Shown here one piece after another: positions 39,301 to 51,986 of a stretch of 64,000 bases of DNA (positions are counted from its first letter, which is position 1; every line of letters begins with the position of its first letter). Position numbers and translations under genes: made by a program. The DNA lies in assembly GCA_034509425.1 (NCBI GenBank), contig JAVTVJ010000040.1, forward strand, positions 5,753,001 through 5,817,000. Reading direction: 5' to 3'. Origin of the DNA: Eopsaltria australis. Its lineage: Eukaryota; Chordata; Aves; Passeriformes; Petroicidae. The notes under the pieces are model-generated. The model was not told the origin of the DNA. It saw only the letters and a list, made by a program, of their open reading frames with translations, and ran no database searches.

Positions 39301-40130
39301 TGCATGAATTTCCATTTTCATTTTATTAAAAGCATATGGAGATAAGAAATATGGATGGTGTTTTCCCAAAAACAGGTGGGCCAAACAAGTTTTCAGATGG
39401 ATTGTTCACATATAGTCATGAAAAACTAAATATCTACTAAAGTTTATACCTGTTCAGTGTTCAAAAAAAATAAATTTAATAACAATTTTTGCTACTAGCA
39501 AAAAGGTAACCAAATGTGCAACCTAGTTGTTTCTAGTGAAAGTAGAACATCCAGAAAAAAATAAATCATAATGTTGTTTTTAGCACACACATCATTTCGA
39601 CATTTATAGTTAAGCAGATTAACTTTAAAACTATTTATTTAGAATTTTGGATGATTTTAATATGAAAGGATATATTTCTAAAAGAAAAGCAATGAAAGAT
39701 TCCAGCTGTTTTCATCATTGTTGGTGTCTGCAGGTACTGTAGGAAGATTTTCTTATTTACAAATGCAGTCATGTTAGTGATAATAAAAACCATTCATGAA
39801 AAAATGTTCTCTTGCAACACTCAAAGCAATTTGTAGGATTAGTTCTACACAAAAGAGTGCAGGATACTGCACACTTCCAGTCCCTGTATTCATTATGGCT
39901 AAAACTGAATTAGCCAAGATTATATTTAAACAATATTAACTGTAGCAGACAATTTAGATTAGTGAAGAGATAGTGAATAAAATGGGTTTATAAAATAACA
40001 TGGAGTGTGGTGGGGTTTTGTGCAATGGTTTTTCTGTTGCACTTTGCTAACCAGATCATTTGTCTGAGATATAAGAAGTAGTAGCAACTATGAGAATAAC
40101 AGCAAGAATGCAGGATTAAGTAAAGAGAAC

Positions 40131-40208
40131 CATATTTTGGAGGGTTTGAAAGATAAGCTTAGGTGCATGTTCCCAGCTAAAATTCCATAAATCCCATTTG
40201 TCTCATGT
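40131..40208 (-). other. Candidate coding exon (78 bp), weak donor
   Basis: The minus-strand acceptor GATGCTTGCTCTTCTACATAG precedes an open segment reading HETNGIYGILAGNMHLSLSF and a few more residues. The donor TATG|GTTCTC is poor. Its two-base end would fit the one-base start of the 36.3 kb candidate. Unrecognised. Confidence 0.15.
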
Positions 40209-40423
40209 CTATGTAGAAGAGCAAGCATCAGTTGTATTTTAGTTACACTGCCATATTTTTTGCTATTTTTAAAGGATGCCTGAATACACCTACACTTTAA
40301 AGTTGACATTTTTCAGGCAAAAAAAGAAAGACAAGTTGGTTGATTAATAAGACCCCTTTAACACCACTGGGTAAAAAGTATTTTAAAAGAAGGTCCACCT
40401 CACCAATGCATTGTTTTCAGGCT

Positions 40424-40540
40424 GGGTTTTTGTTTGGGTTTTTGTTGTTTTTGTTGTTTTGGTGGGTTTTTTGTTTTGGTTTGGTTTGTTTTGGTATGTT
40501 TTGGGTTTTTTTGTTTCGGTTTTTTTTTGGTATTTTGAGC
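40424..40540. repeat. T/G-rich low-complexity tract (TTTTG/TTTGG repeats)
   Basis: The plus strand is almost only T and G, made of repeated GTTTTTG, GGTTT and TTTTGG words. The short W/F/G-rich plus-strand frame and the K/Q/T/N/P-rich minus-strand frame over it are composition artefacts. On the minus strand it reads as an A/C-rich tract that could derive from a degraded poly(A)-type tail, but I see no element attached to it. Confidence 0.85.
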
Positions 40541-41362
40541 CTGGAGTGTGAGCTTAAACACTGAGATAGTGCTGCCACCTTGAGGATTTTCTTGAAGAAT
40601 GTCCCTCAGCAGAAGTGACAATTAATTGCACACACTAGTGGTACAGTTTATGTTCTCGTTTGTGTATGCATATGGCATACTAAATAATAGCATGTTGAAA
40701 ACATGTATTCCATAGAAAATTCATAGAAAATATAATAATGTTGTGGCAAACGTCTATAAACTTAAGCTTAGCAAATTTAGAGGTGAGCTGTTTTATAGAC
40801 ATATTTTAAAATATCTTTACTTCTCATTATCCAGTGATCAAGGTGGGAATACTTTTCTTGGCAATGCTAGGTACCACTGGTACATAGAAGCAACAGATCT
40901 GTATGTGAAATACAGATGGATTTCTGAGTTCAAGGGAAAACTGGCATTATTACAAGACTAAGCTCCTTTACATGACCTGGGACTTAAGTAAATTCACTCT
41001 AATTATGGAATGTCTTTGGTTTAGGATATTCAGTCTAAGATATTTTTTGTTTCTAACCAGCTGACACAGGAACTATATCCTGGAAGAGGACCCCCAAACT
41101 GCATCCCTACATCAGAAAACATTAGTCACTGCTGCAGATCCACATTTGTGTGAGATTTATTGAGGTACATCCAAGTGCAGGATTTAGGGTATTTTTTCCA
41201 GAATTTTGTCACTGTACTTCTGATTTTCACTTTATCCAATGTTTTCACTTTGTTCATCAATAAAAATTCATAGGCTGATGTTAAGTGTCTGTGGAAAGAG
41301 AAAGTTTGCAATGGAATCCATAACACAAAGTACTGATGAATGACAAAAATACATGTCATTAC

Positions 41363-41388
41363 AAAAAAAAAAAAAAAAAAAAAAAAAA
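41363..41388. repeat. Poly(A) run, 26 bases
   Basis: There are 26 uninterrupted A residues on the plus strand. An AATAAA lies at about 41259-41264, roughly 100 bases upstream. That is too far for a normal polyadenylation signal, and I found no target-site duplication or recognisable parent gene, so a processed pseudogene is only a possibility. Poly-F and poly-K frames across it are artefacts. Confidence 0.9.
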
Positions 41389-42560
41389 GGAAGGGTATCA
41401 GGAACACTCTCCCTCTTGAGAGCTGAGTCTACTCTGAGAGACTTAAATTCACAGTCTGGAACTTCTTGTCTTTGGTATCTGTATCTGCCATTTAGAGAAC
41501 AGAAGATTGATCTGGTCTTTATGGATACAGGAGGAGATGGTGCTGACACTACCCTCTTCATATTGTTGCTCAGTGTCAACCACACTCACTCAGGAAACAG
41601 AAAGACCTTTAGTTCTTCCTCATCTTGATTTGGAACAATGCAGTATTCCCTACTTCCCAGCCATCTAGCACCATTCTGCTGGGACTTTTCCCTGAGTGAA
41701 TGATAGAGGATGGTTCTTCTTGCACCTCTTTTTTTCTGGCATTATGAAATGAGAAAGCTTACCTGTTAGTTTCAACAGCAAAGATGAAGGGCGGCCCTTC
41801 CCTCCCTATGTTTAATTGTGTTATTGAAAGACCAAAATTTGAACTTGAATAGGCAAATGAGATGCTTTACTTCAGAGGGAATGTTCTTTTGTTAGAGCAC
41901 CTATTCCAGCGATGAGTGAAATTGAATAGTTGCCACGTTTTGCAGCAATTTCAATGGTTAGGCCTAGTATGGTTTAAGAGCAATGATAAAGCCAGATTGA
42001 GAAGAAGGTGAAGAGGGACAAAGGTGAAGGGAAACTTTGTGCCTGGAGACAGCTGTCTCAGCTACCAGTAGGCAGGGAGCTGCTCTGGCCCCAAGGGCAG
42101 TAGATTGGAACACTCGCAGAAGAAAATTTCAAGAGATGTGAAAACTTTGGTGATAGAAAGTTGGAATCTACAGTCCCTCTAAAGCTGAAGAGATTTGGTG
42201 GAGCTGGAGCAGAGGTATTCAACTTCAGTGTTCAAATTCTCACCAAGTCCCACTTTAGTGTCTAAATCCCTTAAAAACCTCAACTATGTTTAATGATTTC
42301 AAATTTCTTGTTCTCAAGAATACTGAGGTTCATTACCCTAGACAGACATTCTATTAATAGATACTATAATTAGCTTACATTTATTTTTAATTTGGCTCAA
42401 AAAGGAATTCATCATTAACCTACAGCAACAGATCTACAGGATGTTTATCATGAATGGATCATTGCTGATAAGAGAGTAAGCAGATAAACAGTCCTCTGCC
42501 AGGTCATGAGGGCTGTGAGGTATTCTGAATGATTTACTGATAGTTAAAAATACTAAATAC

Positions 42561-42591
42561 CTGCTTGTACTGCATATAGAGGGCTTTGGGC
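42561..42591 (-). other. Candidate 31-bp micro-exon
   Basis: The minus-strand acceptor AGTTCTGTTCTCTTTTACAG and the donor AAGCAG|GTATTT frame 31 bases. Read in phase 0 they give AQSPLYAVQA plus one base. This fits the phase-0 end of the 43.1 kb candidate. Short length makes chance likely. Confidence 0.15.
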
Positions 42592-43074
42592 CTGTAAAAG
42601 AGAACAGAACTCTAAAGATACCTGGCACCAATTCCCTACCTTTGTCTGAGGAGATCAGTGACACAGAAAAAGATTTTGTGGAGGGAAATGATAATACTCC
42701 TTAAACTCCAGTTGAACTTCATTTCTCCATGCATCTCAAGACATAAATATGTTCCAAACAAATTTTAAAAGCTTTCAATTGCAATCAGCAGATGAAGTTA
42801 CATCTGCTTTGCATCCATCCATTTTACATCACAGCAGAATTTGGCACTACTGCTCTACCAAGTTCTTAAGGGAAAACATTTCATTACTGGCATGCTTTTA
42901 TTTATTTGTTTTTGCTTGAGATAACAAAATGATGAAACAACTGGATTTTATTCCCTTACTTAAATGCATTTCTTGGGCCACTCATTAAACAATAACATTA
43001 AAATAGCAGGGAGAACCATCTGGCTTTTTGAAGTTCTCTTCCAATACGTTACCAAACCACACGGAGTATTTTAC

Positions 43075-43226
43075 CAGGAAATAATGTCTTCCTGGACAGT
43101 CTGGATTCTTTTCCACATGTATGGAGGGAAATTGTTTATATTTGTATCCATTTCTCACTTCAAAATAACTGGCTATAATGTGGTGAGGAATGCAGAATTT
43201 TATTGCTGCATTTTGTATCTGTGTAT
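43075..43226 (-). other. Candidate coding exon (152 bp)
   Basis: The minus-strand acceptor GTTGTTTTCCCTATAG leads into two bases plus 50 open codons. The peptide starts TQIQNAAIKFCIPHHIIASY and ends PDCPGRHYFL. The donor is TTCCTG|GTAAAA. The frame stays open past the donor, so the exon could be longer (a second donor, TTTG|GTAACG, lies 22 bases on). A long plus-strand frame covers the same DNA and is probably a shadow. No family is recognised. Confidence 0.25.
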
Positions 43227-44589
43227 CTATAGGGAAAACAACTGGTCGGGTTTTGTGTGCACAGATATATTCCATATATATTTTAAGCTGACTCTGCTTT
43301 ATGCTGATTCCTTGCCTGTATATTATCTGGTCACTTGACCAGATCTGAAGGATGGGAAGAACTCCTGGACTGAATGAGTAACTAAAAATCTACCATGAAG
43401 TCACACAAAACTTTCAGAAGCAAAGATATCTCTGCCTGAAACCTCTCAAACCTGGAAAAATTTTATTTTAGTAGCTCTACATAAATAACTGCAAGATAGA
43501 TCCTTATTTCTTGTTCTTAAATGTAAAGATACAAACTTTGAATTCAGTGCTTAGAGCATTCAAGTAATAATATATATTTGGGTAATATTTTGAGTGATTT
43601 GAAAGTGCTATCACATAACAGAAAGGAGAGTCCTCTACTGAAAGCTGACTGAATTTAAGACTGGCAGCTCTCATATAACCTTCTTGTGCCAGAGGATATG
43701 AGGGAAGGAAGGGAAGAATCCAATAAAATCTGATGTATTGATCCAAAAAGGGCTTAGGAACACACTCCAAATTTATAGTAAAATGAGAGAGGTTAATAAA
43801 ATCTTCTGATTCAAAACTCAAGCTCATCATCACACCACCATGATTTAGTTAAAATAGGAATACATGAATATACTTACCAGAAACACCCTCACCACACTTT
43901 CACTTTTCTGAGAACTCATTCTCCTCAGTGATTCCATGTGAGAGTGCTTGGGAAACATGGAAGGCACTACAGATTCATTGAGTCAATTGGAAAATTATAT
44001 TAGAAGTTCATTTGTCCATGTTTCACTATCAGACCAGAAGGATGTTTTTGAGGTATATTGGCCAACACTGTGGATGTCAAAGTAAAAACGTGCTTATTAC
44101 AGTTTTATATATGGTGAGTTATACAAAAGGACAGGATTTAAACTCAAAATTAGCAAACTGATGAAATTATTTGGAAAAAAACAGATTCAACTTGACAGCA
44201 ATTTTTTTCACATATGCAGGAATAATCAACTCCATAAACTAACTGAGGAATGACAGGTTGTGCAACAGTTCTGCTGAAAAGCACCTTGTGGTTATAGCAG
44301 ATAACCAGCCAAACCCAAGTCACCAAATTTGGGATGTTGAGAACAAGATAAGTATCATATTTATGTGTAGAGAGTGTCAGTTGCAAGCTGCACAATTTCC
44401 GGCACTACTGCTTTGTCTTCTTTGGCTACCTATATTTCATCCACACTAAGGGTCCAACTTGTGCCTAATGTCTCATCCATCCAAAGGGCATAGACCAGTT
44501 GATGAAAATGTCAAGAGGGACAGGAAAAGTCAGGGATATGAAAACCACAGCCTGTGAGAAACCGCTCCTGGTGAAGTCAGAGGAAACAA

Positions 44590-44638
44590 AAACTAAGAGA
44601 AACTTACCAAAGAGAAACTAAGAGAAATTTACCGAAAG
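44590..44638. repeat. 25-bp tandem duplication
   Basis: Two adjacent copies of a unit beginning AAACTAAGAGAAA differ at two positions. Both carry TTACC, which on the minus strand would be GGTAA, a possible duplicated splice-donor-like word. No exon candidate was tied to it. Confidence 0.9.
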
Positions 44639-46561
44639 TCTTGAGATACATAAGCTAGATATGTAAAATCTAGGTACAAAGAGGAGGGAGATCAACTGTA
44701 CCCTGTGCCTGTATGAACCACATGACCACTGAAGAAAACTCTGAGGGGGTTGAGGCACTTACCCCACTGGAGGTTTGACAACAGTTTGAAAAACATCTGT
44801 CAGGATGTGTAACTCTCTTTGCATTTGATACATGATATCTTTTCCTAATCTATTTCCATATTACATTATTTGAAAATGCAGCAACAATCTAAATTTTCTA
44901 GACTAAGAGAGTCCAAATTGTAATAGGGTACAGTGGTTACTACCATAGCAACGAAAAATTTCTCTGAGTGTTCATGGCCAGGAACTGCCACTAATGCCAC
45001 AGGAACAATTGCCAGCAGGTGACCAGAGCACAGCGGGCTCTTTTAGGCCATCTGCTGCCATGTTTCCCATTTCTTCTTTGCTTTCTTGATGAAGTACACA
45101 GCAATCTTGTCTATCTGCCCCCAAGTTACTGTCTAAAGAGACAATGACAAATGGTGAATTCCCCATTAGCTACTAGTGGCATTTTACTATCCAGGAATTC
45201 ACACTGGGATATTTATGAATGAGCTTTCAAGTCAGTGAACACACAGCATCTTGAGGTTGCCTAAATTCCAATCATCGCTTGAGACAGCTGCAAAATTGCT
45301 CTTTTTTTGTTGTTTGTTTGGTTTTTTTTTTACCAGAAGAAAGCAGAGATCAGTTTGAAGATGTGGTCTGCATTTTTGCCTACCTCATATTTTTGGGTAA
45401 TGTCATTTTACCCAGGGGGAAATGCTATTCTTTTAGTAAGTGCTTGTTGCATTTCATCTTCCTCCTTATTTTGCCCTGTAAAACTGTGGGTATTTCAGCA
45501 ATATAGTATCTTGAGTCCTTGGGAAAAAAAGTAATCTAACATCTGGGGGAAAAATAATTGGTTAAATATTGAAAGAGGAGGCAAAACTTGGAAAGTTCAA
45601 AATTATTACAAAACACAATAGTGGAGTTTTGTTTATGTTCTTTCCATAGAACATTTGAACTAAAAAATACTTTTAATTAAAAATTATATATGCATAAGTA
45701 TTTGTATTTGGTTTCCACACATACTTGCAAGTCTGTTTATGTATGAAAGCTACTGAAATATTTCTACATTATTCAGATGTGCATATTATTTGTACATTAA
45801 TATATACGCATATTATGCATCTCATTGTAGTTCAGTGCTGGCTCTCTAATTTGAGAAAAACACAATTCCATTTGGCCTTCTATAAATAGAGCAGATATAA
45901 GTGAGTTTTTCTCTCATAAAATTTTTGCAATGAAAGACTAAGGTAAACATGTATTTTTTTCCCCCCTATATTTTGAGTTAATGATTTTTTAAAGAGAACA
46001 TCTTTGTCCTAAATCAAAACCACACAGCCTGTCAATGGCTTTGGTGATTTAGAAAACAACTGTGGATCATATGGCACTCAAAGGAAGAATGAGTTCACTG
46101 AAACTACTGCCAAACAGAATTTTGGAAGCAGAAATAGAACTGGGTAGGAAGTGGTTTTCCTGTCCCGCGAAAGTTTTCGAGATCTCGTTTCTCCCATTAT
46201 GCCTCAGAATGAACCCAAGACCTACCAAAGACGAGAGAGGGGGAAAGATAAAGCCCAGCAGGTAAGCCCACAGCATCCTTATTCAAGTAGCTGGTTGGGT
46301 AGGGCACTTCCCCAGGACAAGGAGCACCAAGGTCAGGCTTCTGTTCTGGCCCCAGCCTGTGTCCTGAAACTCCCCCTGGGTGACTGAGGATGTTCGGGTC
46401 ATGTCGACGGCACATTGGATTGGTAGCACAATCAGTTACTAGAGTGTCAATTATTTTGTTGCAGATATCTTGTTTTGCCTACCAAATTTTAGTGGTAAAC
46501 TACTCTTTTCAACAGAGTGGTTTTCAATTCTGGGAAATTGCTGCCCTTTTTTAGTTCTTAC

Positions 46562-46692
46562 AGAAATAATTTTACTCTCATTGTCCAAACCAGAGGATAC
46601 AAAATTTCCTGTTAGTGTTCTAGTGGCTGCACATGCATAGAGAGAAGATCTTGGTCCCAAATCCTCAAAGACATCTACACACCTAACTCCCA
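46562..46692 (-). other. Candidate coding exon (131 bp)
   Basis: On the minus strand, GGTCTGCTCTTTGTCTCTCAG is a strong acceptor. It is followed by two bases plus 43 open codons (GVRCVDVFEDL...DNESKIIS) and the donor TTTCT|GTAAGA. The other two frames are stopped early, so the frame is unambiguous if it is an exon. It contains an NES sequon and two cysteines, which would suit an extracellular segment. The family is not recognised. Phase does not match the candidates on either side, so intermediate exons would be needed. Confidence 0.28.
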
Positions 46693-47478
46693 CTGAGAGA
46701 CAAAGAGCAGACCAAAAAAAAGTGCACTTTGGGTATTGCCACTGCAAGCTTGCAGACATATGGGACCTGCAATAGAATCCAGATGGACTATCTCTCCCTC
46801 AGTGTCTGAAGCATAGGTGTACACTGGACTGCCTTTGGGGCTTGTGCTGTCAGAGATCAGTCATATGCTGGGGATGATGGAGAACCTCCTGGCCTGAAGA
46901 AGCATTTCAAAGCTTCTCATAGCTTCAGAAGGTCTGTCTATGCTGTACGGCAGTACTGGATGACAATAGCCAGCCCAAGTCGGCCCACACTGCCATATCT
47001 GCACTCCCATTAATATTTCAGAAGACTGAAACCAATGTATTTCTTTCTACCCAAGGCTAATTCTGGACTTGTACTGCAACCTGAGCATCCACAGTGCAGA
47101 GAGGAGCACACGCAACTCCTCTGCTAACTCTGCAGGCTTGAAATGGAATGAGCACAGCAGCAAAGCTCTCTGACAACAGAGCTGCTATAACTGCACAGTG
47201 ATGCTGCCGACCTTATCTTCCAGTTAAGACACCTCCATATTCAAATCCAAATGTTACTCTGGAGCTGTATTGAGAGAGATTGGCAGCACTTCCTCTGCCC
47301 TCCCCGCATCACAGCCTCCAATTTCAGCCATTGCAGCGCAGGGCTGAGGAAGGCAGCCCATCCGCTAACAGCAAGCCTGACTGCAGTTGATAAGCCAGAT
47401 CCCTGCTGCTTCTTTTCCGCTGACATCACCGTTTCATGTCTCAGATTTCTGCTAACAAGTCATGCTCACGACATCGCT

Positions 47479-47497
47479 GCAGCAGAGGGCGCTGGCC
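47479..47497 (+). promoter_or_regulatory. CTCF-like binding motif
   Basis: The sequence GCAGCAGAGGGCGCTGG fits the CTCF core consensus (C-C-A-S-Y-A-G-R-K-G-G-C-R-S-Y) at nearly every position, including the invariant AGAGGGCGCT centre. It lies in the most CpG-rich part of the window, where CTCF sites are often found. CTCF is a zinc-finger factor that sets loop and domain boundaries, and motif orientation matters for loop formation. Here the motif is on the plus strand. Occupancy cannot be judged from sequence. Confidence 0.6.
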
Positions 47498-47599
47498 CCA
47501 GGCAGCAGTTCAGAGCGATGCTAATGCTGCAGGTAAAAGGGGTGACTTCCGGAGAAGCAAAGCGAAATGTGTTTGCCCTCCTTTTTCGTTTGATATAAT

Positions 47600-50500
47600 T
47601 TCATTCCCAAATCCCTTGATGCCAAAAGATGACTGGATATTTTAAACAGTAACCCTCTCACAAAGCAGAAAGAGAACAACTGGTCTGCTGCACAGCTGTG
47701 TTCAAACCCACCCACTGTACACAGAGTCTAGTTCAGCCTTACTTTCTTATGAGGGTAATAAGTGTGCACATAGAACGAAATTAAGAACCCTTCCAAGTTC
47801 CGGGCCAGGTGCTGGGCAGATGTACTGTGAGAGGATGGAGGGATTGTAAGGAAGCACTGAGAAGAACTCTTCTCTCGTAGACCACCGGGCAGCTGCAGAG
47901 CACCCACAAAGGAGTCACTGCAGCCTGTGGCTTACCTGGGAGCCCACGGCAGTAAATGGGAGACGGGAGACTTCAGTTCAGCAGAGGACACAGCCTTTCC
48001 ACACCCGTCTCCATTCAGTACTTATTCCTTTGCTCCTTTGTTTTCATGCTGCAAGTGTATCTCTTCCTCTGAGTCAGGCTCTGACACGTCTTTGCAGATT
48101 GACTCTCAGAAGTGAGCAAGGGGATAGATTTGTCTCCTGGTAGTTGTTACTGACTTTTATTAGTACCTTGCTGTCAGACAATGGTATGAAAAGGACTATC
48201 TGAAATCTGCATTTGGTTGTTGGCAGTCAATACATAAACTTTCACGAGGGAGATTTAATATGAGTCACGTAAAAAATATTGAAGAATAGAAGACTACACC
48301 TACCTTTATACATTCACTATACAGTCCAGATCATCACCTTCTGTTAACCAGCTACATTGAAATTTGCAGTGACTGATTGAACTTCTAAAGAGAACAGACA
48401 TGTTCAGCTGCTGTGATGAAGTGTCCATATAGTTCATTTGGCCTCATGAAATGCATTGGTATTAACACAATTTACTATTTTTTGTTAATATATTTTTAAT
48501 GCCATTTAAAATGAAAAATATGGAAATGGTCAGAAAATGTTTATTCTCAAGTCCCAATCTTAAAATACCTTCAAATTAAAAAAAAAAAAAAAATTAGTTA
48601 ATTTTTTGTAGTTTAAAAGAACAACGACAACCAGTGGCTCTAAATTTCTCCAACATTTTTACTTCCATATTTGGCACCACATCTGGTGTAGAAAATAGAT
48701 TTTTTTCTTCAAAAAATATTCAAATAAAATATTAATTTTAATGCATGCTGAGTAGAGGTGCAAAGCCTTAACATATAATCTTGAGACATTTTACATTAGA
48801 TATTGTTCTGGAATGTATGAATGTTCATAAGACACTTTTTTTGTAACATTGAAATAAGTACAGTGAATTTGCTCTAGAACTCTGAATTCAGTTAAAGTTG
48901 GAATAAAACTATCACACGCTTTTTAAAACTACTTTACATCTATAAGTACTTATTAGTAGCAGCCCTTTTTTTCCTGCCTCCTATGCCTGTTCGGTGTATT
49001 TAGAAACCAGGAGTACCTGGTAGCTTTTCTATAATGATATGAACCATAGCAACCCTAAAGATAGATATGCCAAGGATGAAGAATGTAATTTATCATTATT
49101 TTACCCTTCCTTAAGAAAAATAAAATACTTATTTCCATAAATATTGGGGCGGGGGAAAGTGAATTGAAGAAGTCAACATTATTTTCCAAGGTTCTGTGAA
49201 CCAGGCTGAAAATGAAGGGGAACCTCCCAGCCTGAAGGCGCATTCACTAAAGCCATTTAATTTTCACTGCTGGTAAAGGTTCAAAAAGTATTAATTAAAA
49301 TTATATAGGCATTTATTTGAACAAATCTTTTTTAGCAGATCAATTACCAGAAGACTCTAGGAATAGTACCACCCTATTTTTTTTTCTTCTATGGACAGTT
49401 TTTCTTCTCATTTCTCTTAGTACCTGCACTGTCCAGCTTGCAGAACCCAGGAGATGAGGCTTGCACCCATCCAGCTCCTGAGTCACTGGGGTGACCCAGT
49501 GCTACTCATCACCACAGGGCTACAGAAGCCCTGCGCAATGCCAGCTACTGATGGCATTCTCCATCTCCACTCTGGCTCACACAGCACACACCACCTGAAA
49601 TCCCTCTCCTGATCTCAGACAACTTCAAGGCTCCCAGGCTCCTGTTCTGCAGTAGGTAAATCACTTTGCTTCAGGAGCTGGAAACAATCTAGGAACTTCC
49701 CCAGGGAGCCAGACAAACCTGGACTTGCAACAGGGAATGCATGGATTTCAGTTAACCATCAACATTTAAGGCAAAGATGGATTTATGTGGAGGGAAAGGG
49801 ATTCAGCAGTCTCTCCTGTGGCCAGTTGGATTTAATGAGACAGCTCTTGCTGTGGAGATTTCATTCCCAATCTAGCAGCCCAGCAGGGATGAGTTAATAG
49901 GTGGGCTTCTATTTTTTGTTACATAGTCATTCTCCTTTCCTTCAGCTTAGCTTCAAGTTGTGCATGTCAGTACATTTGAGAACAGTAAAATCAGTGTGAA
50001 AAATGACCTTTTCTTTAAAACAAAAAAAAAAAAATAAATACAAATTATGAAAGAATAGGGATGCTTCTTCCAAGAGTCCCAAGAGCTTTGTGTTCTGTGA
50101 GATTTTCTGTATCAACAGTATATTTTATTTTCACTTATCTGTCTGTATTTGGCACAGTTACAAACAGAATGGTTTTATGGTTTGAGTACTGTACCTGGAT
50201 TGACATATAATCTGCACTAGAAATTAATTAAACTAATCTCAATCTTTTCTTCTTGCTGGTGGTATCTGACAGCTTCTTTTACCTAGCATTCCTTGGAATT
50301 ATTTACTAGCTTTTATCAACAAATTTCACTCCACAACCTTCTAAACACCTTGAAAATATCCACAGTCAAAAACTGAAATTGGGACAGTTGGTTTTAAGAG
50401 ATAAAGAATGTGTAACTCTTTCCCCTAAATGGATTAGCATGATAGTAGTTTCTCAGGAAAGGAAATGTATTTACAATCTTCTCACCTACAGAGACTGGAG

Positions 50501-51793
50501 AGTAATTGATGGTTCTCCTGGTGTAAAATGCATTTGCAAATCAAAGAGAAACTTAGCCCTTGATTTGTTCCTAACGTGATATTCATGTTTCATGGTGAAG
50601 TCTCCTCCCAACTGTATGCAGGCTGCAAGTCTCTATAGGAAATGGTCACAGACCTGCCAAGAATTGTATATGGCTTGATGGAATTGAAAGTATCATTACT
50701 GAGGAAAACTACAGAGTGAAGGGAGGAAACGGCTTGTTGACTTGCAATGTGATCTTCTCCTCTCTAGTGACCTGCCTTTGCTACACACATTGATAGCGAT
50801 GAAAGGCAAAGGCAAAATTAAAATAAAAGTGTTCTAATTGTCAAAACGTGTACCAAAACCTTCATTTTTGCATTTTTACAAACATAATTATGTTTATGTA
50901 TGTATAGTATAAAACATATACAAATAAATTTATACAAAAGTTTTGAGGTATTAAGGGAATAACTGTAAAATGATGCAAAGTCTCTGACACTGCATAGATT
51001 TTGCAGGGAAAGAAAAATCTTCCTTAGTTACACACAGCGCAATTCCATCATTGTTCTGCATTATCCTTCATTTGAGACCAAAATGAAGCCAAAAAGAGAA
51101 ATCCCTGTGGATATCAACTGTCATCATTTTATTGTCTTGAGTGAAATCAATTTACAGCTATCATTTTTAGAGCCTCTGTGGCCACTGCCATGTCCACCAC
51201 TCACACTGGAGCTCACCTCCTTTCTCCTCCATCTCTTCTGCTCCCTGAATTGTCTCCAGGGTAACTGCCCACTGGAACAGGAGGGGCAGCACCTCTCCCA
51301 GCAGACAGCCAGTGTTTGTCAAGGAGGGCACACTGAAGTAAATTTTGAGGTTTTGATAAAGCATGAAGCACTTCAGCAAGCCATGTCACTGGGGAATTAG
51401 CTAAGAGGTTCCCCTCACCAGTGGGAGCCATGGGTTAGTTTCCAGGTGCATCAAAAGAAGAATAGCTGTTCTGTGAAAACAGAAGATTAGTTGACTTCAC
51501 TTGCTGAAATATGTGCTCTCTCTCCCTTTAAGAAAATTTTTAAAAATCCATGAATACTTGCAGACACAGAGCAGCAACATTTCAGTTTTTATTATTGTCA
51601 TTAATATTACTTTTGTGTTTGCAGTCCAGGCAAGGCTGAGAAAGAGAAATTTGCAACCATAGAATAAAAGTCACATTCCCATCCTAACAAGTTTGCAATT
51701 TAGAGGCAGCAGATGGACCCAGGCAGATGGCAGGGCAGAGGCACTATGAGACACAACTGATCTCAGAGCATCCTCCTGCCTAATGTTGCTGAC
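47600..51793. other. Unique DNA; GC-richer patch at 49.4-49.75 kb
   Basis: No exon candidate with two good splice sites was found. 49.4-49.75 kb is GC-richer and stop-poor over short spans but has no consistent frame. 50.0-51.0 kb is AT-rich with short A-runs. Confidence 0.45.
48578..48593. repeat. Poly(A) run, about 16 bases
   Basis: A homopolymer A run sits in AT-rich unique sequence. No polyadenylation signal or retrotransposed body is evident next to it. Confidence 0.85.
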
Positions 51794-51868
51794 CTTGTGT
51801 AAGCCTAATGACCAGTTTTGGGATGGTATTTGAAGAACAGGGAAATCAACATCTGGAATTTGCATCCC
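51794..51868 (-). other. Candidate coding exon (75 bp, phase 0/0)
   Basis: A minus-strand acceptor, TTTTTATTACAAG, precedes 25 open codons (GMQIPDVDFP...LGLHK). They end at CACAAG|GTCAGC, an acceptable donor. It is phase-compatible with the candidate upstream at 53.7 kb. The protein piece is unrecognised. The CR1 copy at 52.0-52.7 kb would lie in the intron between the two. Confidence 0.2.
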
Positions 51869-51986
51869 CTTGTAATAAAAACAAGACATAATTTAGGAGC
51901 AGAAATACATATATAAAAATGTGCATATATTAATCACTTTTCTCAGATTATGGTGTCATATGATATTCGTCAATAGAAAAAAATTT

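Larger units (their letters stand above)
46130..48020. promoter_or_regulatory. CpG-enriched, GC-richer interval; possible weak promoter or regulatory hub
   Basis: CpG is rare across the window but clusters here: CCCGCGAAAGTTTTCG near 46167, GTCGACGGC near 46403, around a dozen CpGs in 47300-47600, and more at 47800-48010. The CTCF-like motif sits inside. A CAG|GTAAAA donor-like site on the plus strand at 47532/47533 follows the densest part, so 47270-47532 could be a non-coding first exon. Nothing proves transcription. It is not a full CpG island by density. Confidence 0.3.

Noticed and set aside
41126..41628. Frames with poly-F or poly-K across 41.36-41.39 kb, and the idea of a processed pseudogene
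   Set aside because: The homopolymer comes from a 26-base A run. No parent coding sequence, properly spaced AATAAA or target duplication was found.
42964..43338. 124-codon plus-strand frame
   Set aside because: No splice or start context fits. It overlaps the minus-strand exon candidate, which has paired splice sites, and its composition is typical of a shadow frame.
43504..43833. 109-codon minus-strand frame
   Set aside because: Open over a long span, but no convincing acceptor-donor pair bounds it and I recognise no domain, so it is not listed as a feature.
44972..45166. Minus-strand segment after a strong acceptor near 45.14 kb, open in two frames
   Set aside because: No usable donor was found before the stops, and the two frames give conflicting peptides.
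46062..46265. Plus-strand frame and CAG|GTAAGC donor near 46.26 kb as a first exon
   Set aside because: No acceptor or clear start is evident, and the opposite strand offers an equally plausible acceptor there; the evidence does not choose between them.
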